A DNA stretch of 64,000 nucleotides. Origin: Lactobacillus sp. GTDB lineage: Bacteria > Bacillota > Bacilli > Lactobacillales > Lactobacillaceae. Positions 1-8,961 of this stretch are shown in pieces. Where the stretch lies: positions 1 to 64,000 of the forward strand of contig JALCQM010000013.1 in the NCBI GenBank assembly GCA_022651245.1, in the 5' to 3' direction. The position numbers and the translations under genes are program-made. The notes beneath the pieces were generated by a model, which saw nothing but the letters and a program-made list of their open reading frames with translations, had not been told where the DNA came from and made no database searches. The number at the start of each line of letters is the position of its first letter. Position 1 is the first letter of the stretch.

Positions 1-175
1 TTAGGGTGGCCCGAACTCTAAACGCAACGACCGTGTTTTGCCACAAATGTCACCAAATGCAGGTCAACGGTATACGCTCACTTTTAGGTCTTCGTTTACT
101 TTGCGACCAGCTTAGCCCTAATTTCAATCCTGATCGGAGGAAGTTGTTCTGTTCTCCCTATTAAATTTGTATTGA

Positions 176-1534
176 TTAAATGATGGCACTGACCATGGCG
201 GCGGTGACTTTGGGAAAGGTTTTGCTTTTGATGTGGTGGCTGGGATGTAACCCCCAGTCGAGAATGTTCTGTGCGGCGTTGTGATCACGGTTAATACGTT
301 TACCAGTGACCAGGCTGACCCATTCTCGTTGAGACAGCGGATGTTTGTCGATATTCTCAGTGCCATATTCAACTTGGCTGGTCTTATAGGCATCAACTTC
401 CACTACGGTGACCCCTTGTTTAAAAGCACGGTTTTGAATGACCTTCTTGGCCTCGTACGGCTTTAATAAGGCCAGTTTGCGATTCTTGGCTTTACCGGTG
501 GATTTGCGCATGTCCTTAGCACCGATTTTCTCCATCACCAATACCGCGATAGGCTCGATAATATCAATGGCGAGGTGGCGATAAGTTTCAGTAAGAAGTT
601 GTGCGCGTTTGGCAGAGTGCCTTTGAATCTGCTTAGTGAGCTTTTTGGTACTACCGCGCGACAAACTGCGCTTGCGCTTCAGGTGATTAATCTGGCGTTC
701 ATACCAGTCAGCTTTGACAATCACCTCTGGCGGTAAGTGATACTGTTGATTGTTGGAATCATGATAGGCGACGTTGTTGGTCATGTTCCAATCGATGCCA
801 ATCGCTGGCTTTGCTTGCACATTGGCTTTAGCCTTTGGTCGAACATGCACAATTTGAAGCTCGTGGGTGCCGTCAGCTTTGCGCTTTAATTTGATGAGCT
901 TAACATCTGAGAAAGCATATTGATCGGCACGCTTTTGCAGGTGCAAGGTCCCGAAGTTCGGCACCTTGATCACATGTGCCGAAAGAATTTGAATCGGCGT
1001 ATTCGTTTGACTCTCAACCGCTCGTGTCCTAGATTTCAGGTTAAAGCGGAGATGTCCGCGTTTGTACCAACTGTTGTGGTGCGGATTCTTGTGCCGGCCG
1101 TGTTTGTCTTTGAGGATATTTTGCTTGTATTGAAACTTGATTTTATCTGACCACTTGAAACCGGCGCGCAACAGTTTTTGATACTCGGCAAAATTGATAA
1201 TCAGCGTTTGGAGAAATAGTTGAGCGTTGTGCGAGGATAAGGTCAGTATCCGATAATTCCAGCGCTTGAGCTGATACTTTTCGTTTAGAAACAAACGGAT
1301 AATGTGGTTGATTAGCTTATTTCGACTTATCCCAGTTGGAATGGTGCGGTCAATGTGTGTGCGCCCATAAGTTTTGTACATATATTTCAGCGCATAATTA
1401 AATAACTGTTCTTGAACCATTAGCGCATGAACGTGTTGGCGGCTTTGAACGCCAGAGAGCGTGACTTGCAACTTTTCGGTAAACGCAAACGTTTGGGAAC
1501 GGCTGTGTCTTTCTTTAACCCAGAGCTCAGCCAT
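176..1534 (-). CDS. tnpB: IS200/IS605-type TnpB (RNA-guided nuclease family), Cys-less zinc-finger region
   Basis: 452 aa; RuvC-like motifs GIDWN, VMEKIGAKDM and INRDHNAAQNIL; no CxxC pairs between TSQ and RDHNAAQNIL; no tnpA in window. Confidence 0.85.
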   Translation of the reverse strand: MAELWVKERHSRSQTFAFTEKLQVTLSGVQSRQHVHALMVQEQLFNYALKYMYKTYGRTHIDRTIPTGISRNKLINHIIRLFLNEKYQLKRWNYRILTLSSHNAQLFLQTLIINFAEYQKLLRAGFKWSDKIKFQYKQNILKDKHGRHKNPHHNSWYKRGHLRFNLKSRTRAVESQTNTPIQILSAHVIKVPNFGTLHLQKRADQYAFSDVKLIKLKRKADGTHELQIVHVRPKAKANVQAKPAIGIDWNMTNNVAYHDSNNQQYHLPPEVIVKADWYERQINHLKRKRSLSRGSTKKLTKQIQRHSAKRAQLLTETYRHLAIDIIEPIAVLVMEKIGAKDMRKSTGKAKNRKLALLKPYEAKKVIQNRAFKQGVTVVEVDAYKTSQVEYGTENIDKHPLSQREWVSLVTGKRINRDHNAAQNILDWGLHPSHHIKSKTFPKVTAAMVSAII

Positions 1535-1611
1535 AATGAATTCTCCTCATATTGGTTAAGCTCATTATAACAAACGCACGTTCGTAAAGCAACTTTAAAT
1601 AACAAAAAGGT

Positions 1612-1671
1612 GCCTGTCTAAGCGCTAATTCTTCCCAGGAATAAATTCCTGGGTTTGCTTAGCTGACAGGC
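1612..1671. other. Long imperfect hairpin upstream of tnpB (possible left-end structure)
   Basis: GCCTGTC/GACAGGC, TAAGC/GCTTA and CCCAGGAAT-AA-ATTCCTGGG nested arms. Confidence 0.6.
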
Positions 1672-1805
1672 TAGATCAAAATTCCTCCTGACACAAATCC
1701 TGTTACTTTAATATTAACACCCATCAATCACTTTGCAAGCCATTTTCTGAAAAAACGTGTCGCCAGCAAAAAAAGCAGGCCAGTGACCACCGTCACCGAC
1801 CTGCT

Positions 1806-3197
1806 TTATTCGCCTTTCGCCTCTTCAAGCGGGTCCGCCAACGCCAAGATTGCCTTGGTGCGGCTCGGCGGATACGGCGCTTCGCTCGGCACATAATACG
1901 CCATGCTGACGATAGTGCCGTACGACTGCCCGTAACCCGCGAAGACCACCACCCGGTCCCCGACGGCATACTTGGGGTCCGCCAAATAGCTGTAAGCGGT
2001 GCCGCCGTGATGGAACACGACTTGGGCATACAACAAGTCCCCTGGCCGCGGCGTCTTGCGTGTCAACAGCCGGGCATCCAGCATCGCCGGGGCGTGGGTT
2101 TTGAGCCAATCGCGCAACCACTCGGCACAGTCGTCCCAGCCCGGAATCGGTGCGTCCAAGCTGAGCGTCCCCTGCATCGTCACCGGCGTCCCATAGCGAA
2201 ACCGCGTCGTCACGGTGAGCGTTGGCTGCGAAGCTGGCGGCAATTCCTGTGTGGTAGGTGCGACGGCCAACTCGTTGAGCAACTCGCCGATGCTAGGATC
2301 CGCGATCGCCAGGCGCACCCGGCTCCCGTCATGGCGCTGCGTCAGCGACAAGGTTTGGCTGCGGCGATCCAGCACCAGCTTCTCTTCATGATGGGCATCC
2401 GGTCGGTAGTACGCGACCAGGCGCTGCAACTGGTCTGGCGCGTCATCGAAAAGCAACAACTGGGGAAAAGGCAACAGGTCCCGTAGCCGCTCGGACAGCC
2501 CAGCGTCGTCTGCCCCGATCAGCGGTCCGGTGGCTTGTTGCTGCCCACCTTGGCCAATCACCGTCAGCGTCCAGCTGCCCACGTCTGGGATCAGCGCTTG
2601 CGGTTGTGCGGGATCAGCAACCTGCATCAGTGCCGGCAACAGCCGCTGGAGCTTTTTGGCGTCAAAGGCGGCAACTTGGTGCTGCTCGTAGCCACTCACA
2701 AACCGGTTGCTCAAGCTAGCCTGGCCGGCCAACGCCAACGTCAAGGTCTGCCCCGCCAACTGGCCCGGGTCTGGCTCCGGCTGCAAATACCCACTCTCAT
2801 CAGAAGTGAGCAGGATCTTTTCGATTGCGCCGAGGGGCTGCGTCAGCGCCGCCAGACGTTGGCAGGCCACGTTGAACCAGAACTGGTTGTCAGGCGCAGC
2901 GAGGTAGTCGTCAATGTTCCAATGGGTAATCTGCCGCCACATTGAATACATCGCGTTGCCTAGCGGTTGCACCGCCGTGATCGCCTGCAACCGCGCACGC
3001 GTCGCCACATGGTCGGTGAGCGGCGGCAGCGGCTGGTCGCTGGTCACCACGCTGCCGAAGGAATCCATCACAAACCCCAGCGCGTCTAGGTCACGCCCCA
3101 GCACCGCTGCATAATCGCCACCGGCAGCCAGCTGTCCGCTGCTAAAAATCGCCTGCCAGCGCGTGGCAAAGGCGTGGATCTGTTCGCGTGTGGCCAT
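1806..3197 (-). CDS. Hypothetical protein, C-terminal DUF5839-like beta domain
   Basis: Long ORF; AGGAGG RBS upstream of internal ATG (MATREQ...); C-terminal YAVGDRVVVFAGYGQSYGTIVSMAYY. Confidence 0.6.
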   Translation of the reverse strand: MATREQIHAFATRWQAIFSSGQLAAGGDYAAVLGRDLDALGFVMDSFGSVVTSDQPLPPLTDHVATRARLQAITAVQPLGNAMYSMWRQITHWNIDDYLAAPDNQFWFNVACQRLAALTQPLGAIEKILLTSDESGYLQPEPDPGQLAGQTLTLALAGQASLSNRFVSGYEQHQVAAFDAKKLQRLLPALMQVADPAQPQALIPDVGSWTLTVIGQGGQQQATGPLIGADDAGLSERLRDLLPFPQLLLFDDAPDQLQRLVAYYRPDAHHEEKLVLDRRSQTLSLTQRHDGSRVRLAIADPSIGELLNELAVAPTTQELPPASQPTLTVTTRFRYGTPVTMQGTLSLDAPIPGWDDCAEWLRDWLKTHAPAMLDARLLTRKTPRPGDLLYAQVVFHHGGTAYSYLADPKYAVGDRVVVFAGYGQSYGTIVSMAYYVPSEAPYPPSRTKAILALADPLEEAKGE

Positions 3198-3226
3198 GAC
3201 TTCTCCTCCTAGTGTGGTCTTGCCGC

Positions 3227-3775
3227 TCACTGATCATACTTGTACTGTTTAATTTCTTTTTCAGGAACCCGCGTGTACGTGGTCTTGCCCCAGCTGACCG
3301 GCGACGGGTGGCCGGGTTTCCCCACCAGAGACCAGTAAATCACCATGTGGTGCGCAGTCCGCTTCGCCACCCAGCCTTGGATGCGCTTGGCCCTGGGGAT
3401 GACAGACCCGCTCCCAACAGGCGACGGTTCCGTTTCACTCCCCGGGGTATACAAGTAAATCAATTTCATCTGGTTATAAGTATAGTTCTGCCAGCGGTTG
3501 TCCTGAACAATCAGGTGGTTATTGCCATGCACCGGACCGAGGTCCTTGCCGCCACCGCCGATCTCGCCGATGCGGGTCCCTGCCTTGCCCCCGAAGTGCA
3601 CGATGTATTCGCGCTCGTCTTCTTCCCACCAACCGGGAATCGCCACCCGCTGACTACGGACCCACACCACGATCAGCGCGAGGGCCACCACCAACACGAT
3701 GCTGCCGACTACGGCCAACTTTACAGCTGAAGCGCCAATGACCCGCTGCCATAACGCTTGTCCTTTTTTCTTCAT
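3227..3775 (-). CDS. Hypothetical single-TM protein
   Basis: ORF with N-terminal hydrophobic helix, directly upstream of the preceding CDS. Confidence 0.6.
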   Translation of the reverse strand: MKKKGQALWQRVIGASAVKLAVVGSIVLVVALALIVVWVRSQRVAIPGWWEEDEREYIVHFGGKAGTRIGEIGGGGKDLGPVHGNNHLIVQDNRWQNYTYNQMKLIYLYTPGSETEPSPVGSGSVIPRAKRIQGWVAKRTAHHMVIYWSLVGKPGHPSPVSWGKTTYTRVPEKEIKQYKYDQ

Positions 3776-3860
3776 GAACTTGCCTCCACGGCCTGACCAC
3801 GCCCCCCTTTTGCGTCGACTCGACCCATTGTTTCGCCCTCATCCCACATCGGGCACCATC

Positions 3861-4226
3861 CTACCGCCGCAGCCATGCCGCGATCAGCGCCTCATATTGC
3901 GCCAAAAGCTGTTCTTGCTCGACAAAGCGCGCTTGCGTCACCACACTATCCATTTCTCGTGCCAGCGCCGGATCCCGGACCGGCTGCCGGCGTGTGCGCA
4001 ACGCATCGACCTTACCAGACTCGATCAACCATTGCAGCACCCGCTTCGGGGTTTGAAGCGCCAAAAACTGCGGACTCGTAGGCAGCGCCTGTTTCAGCGT
4101 ATCTGCCATGCGGATCCCGGCAGCATCTAAGTCGCCAAGGTACGTTAACTGCACACCGCGCGTGGCCAGCTGCGCCATCAATGAAGGTTTTGAAAGGGCC
4201 CCGATCGTGGCCCAAAATCGGGACAA
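3861..4226 (-). pseudogene. C-terminal fragment of toprim-like protein (DUF2399/DUF2220-type)
   Basis: LTYLGDLDAAGIRMADTL resembles toprim (G/D)D(x)D...G motif; only ~120 aa with no N-terminal portion upstream. Confidence 0.4.
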
Positions 4227-4333
4227 TTGTTGTCAGAGCGACAACTCGCCTAAACCCAAACAGAATTCATTTCCGAGCGCTAATTGAAAAGCCCTTTTGG
4301 ACTGGCCAATTAAAAGGGATCCTACGAGACCAA

Positions 4334-5758
4334 CTATTTAATTCGCGTACGACGCGCTACCAATTGGACAACTAAGTTTACCAGTGTTTCAGGGTCTGTA
4401 CAGGTTTCTAGTTTGGCCACTTCCTTATCACTGAGGTTAAAATTTGTAATAATCTCGTCTTTGTCCTCATCATATAGTTTCTTTGCTACCATCCCGGTAC
4501 TTGGTAATGGCAGTAGTGTACGACTTGAATCCTTTTTTGCAATTTCGTATTCTTGCTTAACGCCTTCAGCCGCAACAACTCGACCTTCTTGTTCTTTGTT
4601 TCCAAACACGAAAATATCAATACCTGTTGGCTCAATCATTTCTTGCCGATATCGCGTCCAAAGATCCCGCATCGATTTTTTAGGACTTAATGTTGGTTGC
4701 GGGAATGGCCGTAACATGAGGTGCTCTCTACTCAAATTATGGTCGTAAATCGCTTTTAACGCGCCGTTCACTACTGCAGAACCAATACCAAAGCCAAAAC
4801 CACTCGTCACATAATAATTCTGCTCAACAAGTTTTTCCCCGAGTAAAGAGCAAAAATATTCAACCTTCGTTTGCGGCCAATTGGCTGGATAGTCAGCAAT
4901 GCTTCCCGAAATAAAAATCTGGCGGGTCCTGACTGCCCTGTAAATTTCTTTCAACAACTTCGGAATCTCAACGTAATCCGTTAACAGAATCGTCTCAATC
5001 CCATATCGTTTTAGCTCCAGGATCTGTAATCTCTGCTTTTCTTCATGGGATTTAAAGTCTTCCAGACTTTCGCCATCTTTTTTGGTGATCTTTTTTAAGA
5101 AGCAATAATGCACTGGTGCGCTTTCCTCTAAAAGGATTCGCATCTGTGTCAGCACATTGGCAAAATTTGGATCCTCGAAACTGAATCCGATGAACAAAAA
5201 TGTCTTTGTCAACAGATCAGACTGCAGTGCCACTTTAAAAAGTAATCGTTTCTGATCATACGTTTCATAGTCATCCTTGGTTAAAATCACTTCACTAATG
5301 TCGCTCACATCGCCATGCATCTTGTATACGACCGCATCAGGGCTTTGAATGTTTGTTGCCAATGAAGCTGAATTGCGTTTCACATCAACTAACTTATGCT
5401 TGTTTTTTAGTTCAGTTTCAATTGTCGTGTCGTAATTGGTAGTCCAATAGGTGGCGATTGGCAACCGAGCCAATATCTGCAATGCTGGTGAAGCCTTTGT
5501 CCCTTCTGTGAAGGAATTAAGGACGAGCTTATTGATTCGCGCTCGATTGCCGCAGTGTACATTCACGTAGTATTGCGCCACAGCAGTCAGGTCGGACTCG
5601 CGATCAATATTTAGCCCAAGCTCTGTTGCTAACGGTCGTATCAATCCTCGCCAATCGACAAACCCTGCACCAGTGGACAATCCAGCGCCTGCAAAGATAG
5701 CGGCACTGCCTTCAGCGACTGCTCTTGCCATTTCGGTCACAAAGGACTCTTTATCCAT
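4334..5758 (-). CDS. thsA: Thoeris ThsA-like SIR2-SLOG NADase
   Basis: 474 aa; AAIFAGAGLSTGAGFVDW, YWTTNYDTTIE, VVYKMHGDV, TFLFIGFSFEDPNF (SIR2); IFISGSIADYP...SGFGFGIGSAVVNGAL...RPFPQ...FGNK (SLOG). Confidence 0.92.
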   Translation of the reverse strand: MDKESFVTEMARAVAEGSAAIFAGAGLSTGAGFVDWRGLIRPLATELGLNIDRESDLTAVAQYYVNVHCGNRARINKLVLNSFTEGTKASPALQILARLPIATYWTTNYDTTIETELKNKHKLVDVKRNSASLATNIQSPDAVVYKMHGDVSDISEVILTKDDYETYDQKRLLFKVALQSDLLTKTFLFIGFSFEDPNFANVLTQMRILLEESAPVHYCFLKKITKKDGESLEDFKSHEEKQRLQILELKRYGIETILLTDYVEIPKLLKEIYRAVRTRQIFISGSIADYPANWPQTKVEYFCSLLGEKLVEQNYYVTSGFGFGIGSAVVNGALKAIYDHNLSREHLMLRPFPQPTLSPKKSMRDLWTRYRQEMIEPTGIDIFVFGNKEQEGRVVAAEGVKQEYEIAKKDSSRTLLPLPSTGMVAKKLYDEDKDEIITNFNLSDKEVAKLETCTDPETLVNLVVQLVARRTRIK

Positions 5759-5778
5759 AAACCGATCAACTCCTTGTC

Positions 5779-6603
5779 CTAATCTTTCATTCTTTTATTT
5801 TGTTTATCGAAACGACGTAAAACTAGCATATCTTCTGTCATCTTTGCTTTCGCTGACTTGCCATGAACCTCCGCAGAATACCACTGAATTCTAAAACACG
5901 GATTATTATTATTCCCTTGTTTTCCAAGATACGCTCCATTCTCCCATGCACACCATGGTCGAATGTAATAATTACTGTCGATTTTAAGCTGACTTTCGAT
6001 TGAGTCTGCAAATAAAAACTGATTCGACCTTGCTAGTTCCTGCCGTAAAACCGACTTCAATTGATCTGAAGGTGTTTTGGAGTTGAATAAATAATCAACG
6101 TATAAGAAACAATCATACCGTCGAAACCAAAAAAATAGTGCTGTAGCCACAGCCAAATCCTTAACCGCATACGAGAGAAAGATTTCATTGATTCCTCTTT
6201 GTTTATCTGGAAAATTATACGATTCGATACGTTTGCGCAAAAGTTTGTTATTGATACTGCGATAGGTCTGAGACAAGTCCGCATAGCGCGCTTTGACTTG
6301 CTCCTCTTCGCTGGAAAAAACGCGTTGTGAAGAGCTTTGATTGTTAGTACGGGGCTTTTTTTGAGGTAAAGCTTCATTGATGTCATCCAACAATTGCTTG
6401 CTAAGACGCTTGCTTTCAGCCTGCGCCTTTTGTGAAGAAGACTGTCTCTGTTGTTGCCATTGCGACCAATTCGACTCAATGTTGCCCGACGGCGCCTTTA
6501 ACTGATTAAAGTCAAAGAAACGACTCGCTTGAGGATCTGCAGAAAGCTCTCGAAATAGCTCCGTAGCTGACTTAGGAAAATCTATAAATTGTGCGTTTAC
6601 CAT
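5779..6603 (-). CDS. thsB: Thoeris ThsB-like TIR-domain protein with N-terminal extension
   Basis: TIR motifs EIFLSYAVKDLAVA and CAWENGAYLG in C-terminal half; 20 bp upstream of thsA on the same strand. Confidence 0.85.
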   Translation of the reverse strand: MVNAQFIDFPKSATELFRELSADPQASRFFDFNQLKAPSGNIESNWSQWQQQRQSSSQKAQAESKRLSKQLLDDINEALPQKKPRTNNQSSSQRVFSSEEEQVKARYADLSQTYRSINNKLLRKRIESYNFPDKQRGINEIFLSYAVKDLAVATALFFWFRRYDCFLYVDYLFNSKTPSDQLKSVLRQELARSNQFLFADSIESQLKIDSNYYIRPWCAWENGAYLGKQGNNNNPCFRIQWYSAEVHGKSAKAKMTEDMLVLRRFDKQNKRMKD

Positions 6604-7334
6604 GACTATCTCTCCATATCGTATGTCTTTGTGTTTGCATCACTATCAGACTAAGTGCCGGTATCAGTGTGCAAAGAGCGCTATGTGACTTTAAGCGTAC
6701 CGCAAACATGTCTCCCTATCTAATCAAATAATAAAAAAGCTTCTCATCTCTGAGAAACTTTCACTCGGTGTTTGCGTGAGTTTAAGCGATTAATGGCCAG
6801 GTTAATAAGCATCAAAAAACGTGCTTATGTCAATAAATAATTCCGGTTGTTAATCGTACAACCTCACAACATTGTATCGAAATGTGTTTTTGCAGATAGT
6901 TCATCATGCGCCGCCAAGTTCGGAGAAAGTCACGCGCATCAAACGCTTCAAAATCTCGAAACATGCCCACACATCTTGATGGGCAAAAAGAACGTCAAGA
7001 AAACCGGTTTCAAAATCATCAAGCCCATTTTTTGACTTAATTCGGCGTTACAGGCTCAGGACATATTTGTCAATAGGCTGGGTCACGTTGGCTGAAGCGC
7101 TTGGCGACGGAAATCTCCAGACACACCGAAAATATGCTGGTCGGCAGCATATTTTTCACTACGGCTAAATCCCTTGTGACAGCAGATTTTGGCTCGTGGT
7201 CAGGCCTATTTATTAATAGAAGCCGTATCTCAAATCGAAAATCGAGCTGGTATTGCATACAGGCATAGAATATTACTGCTAGCAGTATCGCGCCGACAAG
7301 ACGAAGATACCGTACACCTAGCGCTAAAGCAAAG

Positions 7335-7362
7335 AGCGCGTGCTCAACAGCACGCGCCCCGG
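7335..7362 (-). terminator. Rho-independent terminator of the PTS/sugar-acid operon
   Basis: Minus strand GCGCGTGC-TGTTGA-GCACGCGC followed by a T-containing tract. Confidence 0.6.
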
Positions 7363-7367
7363 ACCGA

Positions 7368-8378
7368 TTAATGCACGCTAGCCACAATGGGACTGCGCAT
7401 TTGTACCGCACGTTGCGGTAGCTTTCCCGCCACCACTGCTTCAACATCCGCCACGCATTTTTCACCCATCCCCGCCAAACATTCTTGGGTATACGCTGCG
7501 GTATGCGGCGTCACTTGGATATGCGGTTGATGCAAGAACGGGTGATCAGCTGCTGGGGGTTCGGCAGCTAAGACATCTGTCGCATAACCCGCGACCTGCC
7601 CAGATTGAACTGCGGCTAACATCGCCGCTTCGTCGATCAAGGCCCCCCGCGCCGCATTGGAAATATAAACACCGGGCTTAGTCTGGGCCAATTCCGCCGC
7701 GCCTAGCATGTGCCGACTCGTTGGGTTCAAACTCGCTGCCAGCAAAACCACATCGGCTTGCTGCAACAGTTGGGGCAAGCTGACCGCCTCCGCACCAAAC
7801 TGTGCCAGCTCCATCGGGGTCCGGTTGGGATCGTACCCGAGCACCCGGTCTTGGAAGCCATACCGACACAACTCGACCAAGCGGCTGCCAATATTGCCAA
7901 CACCGATCACACCGACAGTTTTATGCGAAAGACCGTGACCGACAAACTCGGCACGGTCGGTCCACTGTCCAGCTCGAGCACGCTCACTGGCGGCCACTGT
8001 GTTGCGCATCAGCGCCAATAAGTTTGTCAGGTTGTTCTCCGCTACGGCGTCGCGTTCAACTAACGCCTGGACAATCGTGACGATGGTGCCATGTGCCGCA
8101 GCCGCATCAAGGTCAATGTTGTTATAGCCGATCCCATGCCGCGCAATCAAGAACAATTCGTCTTTATCCGCAAAGAATTCCTTAGTGAACCAAGGCGTCA
8201 CGCTGGCAATAATCAGATTATACCCTTGCAAGGCCGCCGCCAGCTGGTGGCCGTCGATGTCCGGATCAAACTGAAAGCACTTGACTGGCCCAATTTGCCG
8301 CAGCCGCTCCAGGTGTTCGGGAAACACGCGCCCGAAGCTACTCGAATTAACAATCGCAATCTTAAATGTCACAACCAT
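7368..8378 (-). CDS. D-isomer-specific 2-hydroxyacid dehydrogenase family protein
   Basis: GVIGVGNIGSRLVELCRYGF Rossmann motif; SNAARGALIDEAAM; VTPHTAAYT. Confidence 0.9.
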   Translation of the reverse strand: MVVTFKIAIVNSSSFGRVFPEHLERLRQIGPVKCFQFDPDIDGHQLAAALQGYNLIIASVTPWFTKEFFADKDELFLIARHGIGYNNIDLDAAAAHGTIVTIVQALVERDAVAENNLTNLLALMRNTVAASERARAGQWTDRAEFVGHGLSHKTVGVIGVGNIGSRLVELCRYGFQDRVLGYDPNRTPMELAQFGAEAVSLPQLLQQADVVLLAASLNPTSRHMLGAAELAQTKPGVYISNAARGALIDEAAMLAAVQSGQVAGYATDVLAAEPPAADHPFLHQPHIQVTPHTAAYTQECLAGMGEKCVADVEAVVAGKLPQRAVQMRSPIVASVH

Positions 8379-8441
8379 TCCTCCCCCTAGCTAAATAGCT
8401 AAAAGCGGCCACGCATGGCCGCCTTATCAGTCCCAATTTTA

Positions 8442-8951
8442 CTAAAGCTCACTCAAAATCGCTTCGGTATCAAACGGCTCGTTGGGCCGGTTCGGCAAAG
8501 TCGACGGCTTGTTCAAGCCAGCCACATAAGCGGTTTGTTGTTCGCTGAGCGTCATTTGCATCCGCGCAATACGCCGGCTTTGGGCCAGCAAAATCCCGAC
8601 TAGCGCTAATTCTTGTTCGGCTTGAGCCACGGTGACGGCGGCGTGATAGGCCTGCTGCACCCGCTGAACCTGAGCGTTAAGGTAGTCGAAATACGCCGCA
8701 TACCCACCACCAATCTCACTTGGAATCGGCATCAACACATCGTTCAGCCCCGCCAGCGCTAACCGCGGTTTACGTGCCAGTAAAGGGTCGATCAGCTGCT
8801 CGATACTCTGATGGATCAGGGACAAGTCCTTTTCACTTTCAACCGTCGTCAAGAACGCATTGGCTGGCAGGTAAAACCGCTTCAAATGAACGGCATACGA
8901 TAAGGTACTCAGCTGCTTGATCAGACGACCCACTTCAGTTTGCTGTGCCAT
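8442..8951 (-). CDS. Hypothetical protein in the PTS operon
   Basis: ORF with RBS upstream of MAQQTEVGRL; operon position. Confidence 0.6.
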   Translation of the reverse strand: MAQQTEVGRLIKQLSTLSYAVHLKRFYLPANAFLTTVESEKDLSLIHQSIEQLIDPLLARKPRLALAGLNDVLMPIPSEIGGGYAAYFDYLNAQVQRVQQAYHAAVTVAQAEQELALVGILLAQSRRIARMQMTLSEQQTAYVAGLNKPSTLPNRPNEPFDTEAILSEL

Positions 8952-8961
8952 GATGCCCTCC

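Noticed and set aside
6847-7035. 62-aa plus-strand ORF between Thoeris and the PTS operon
   Set aside because: No RBS or recognisable motif; probably noncoding or degraded sequence.
7070-7465. 131-aa ORF on the minus strand
   Set aside because: Overlaps the end of the D-2-hydroxyacid dehydrogenase in another frame and contains its terminator hairpin; probably spurious.
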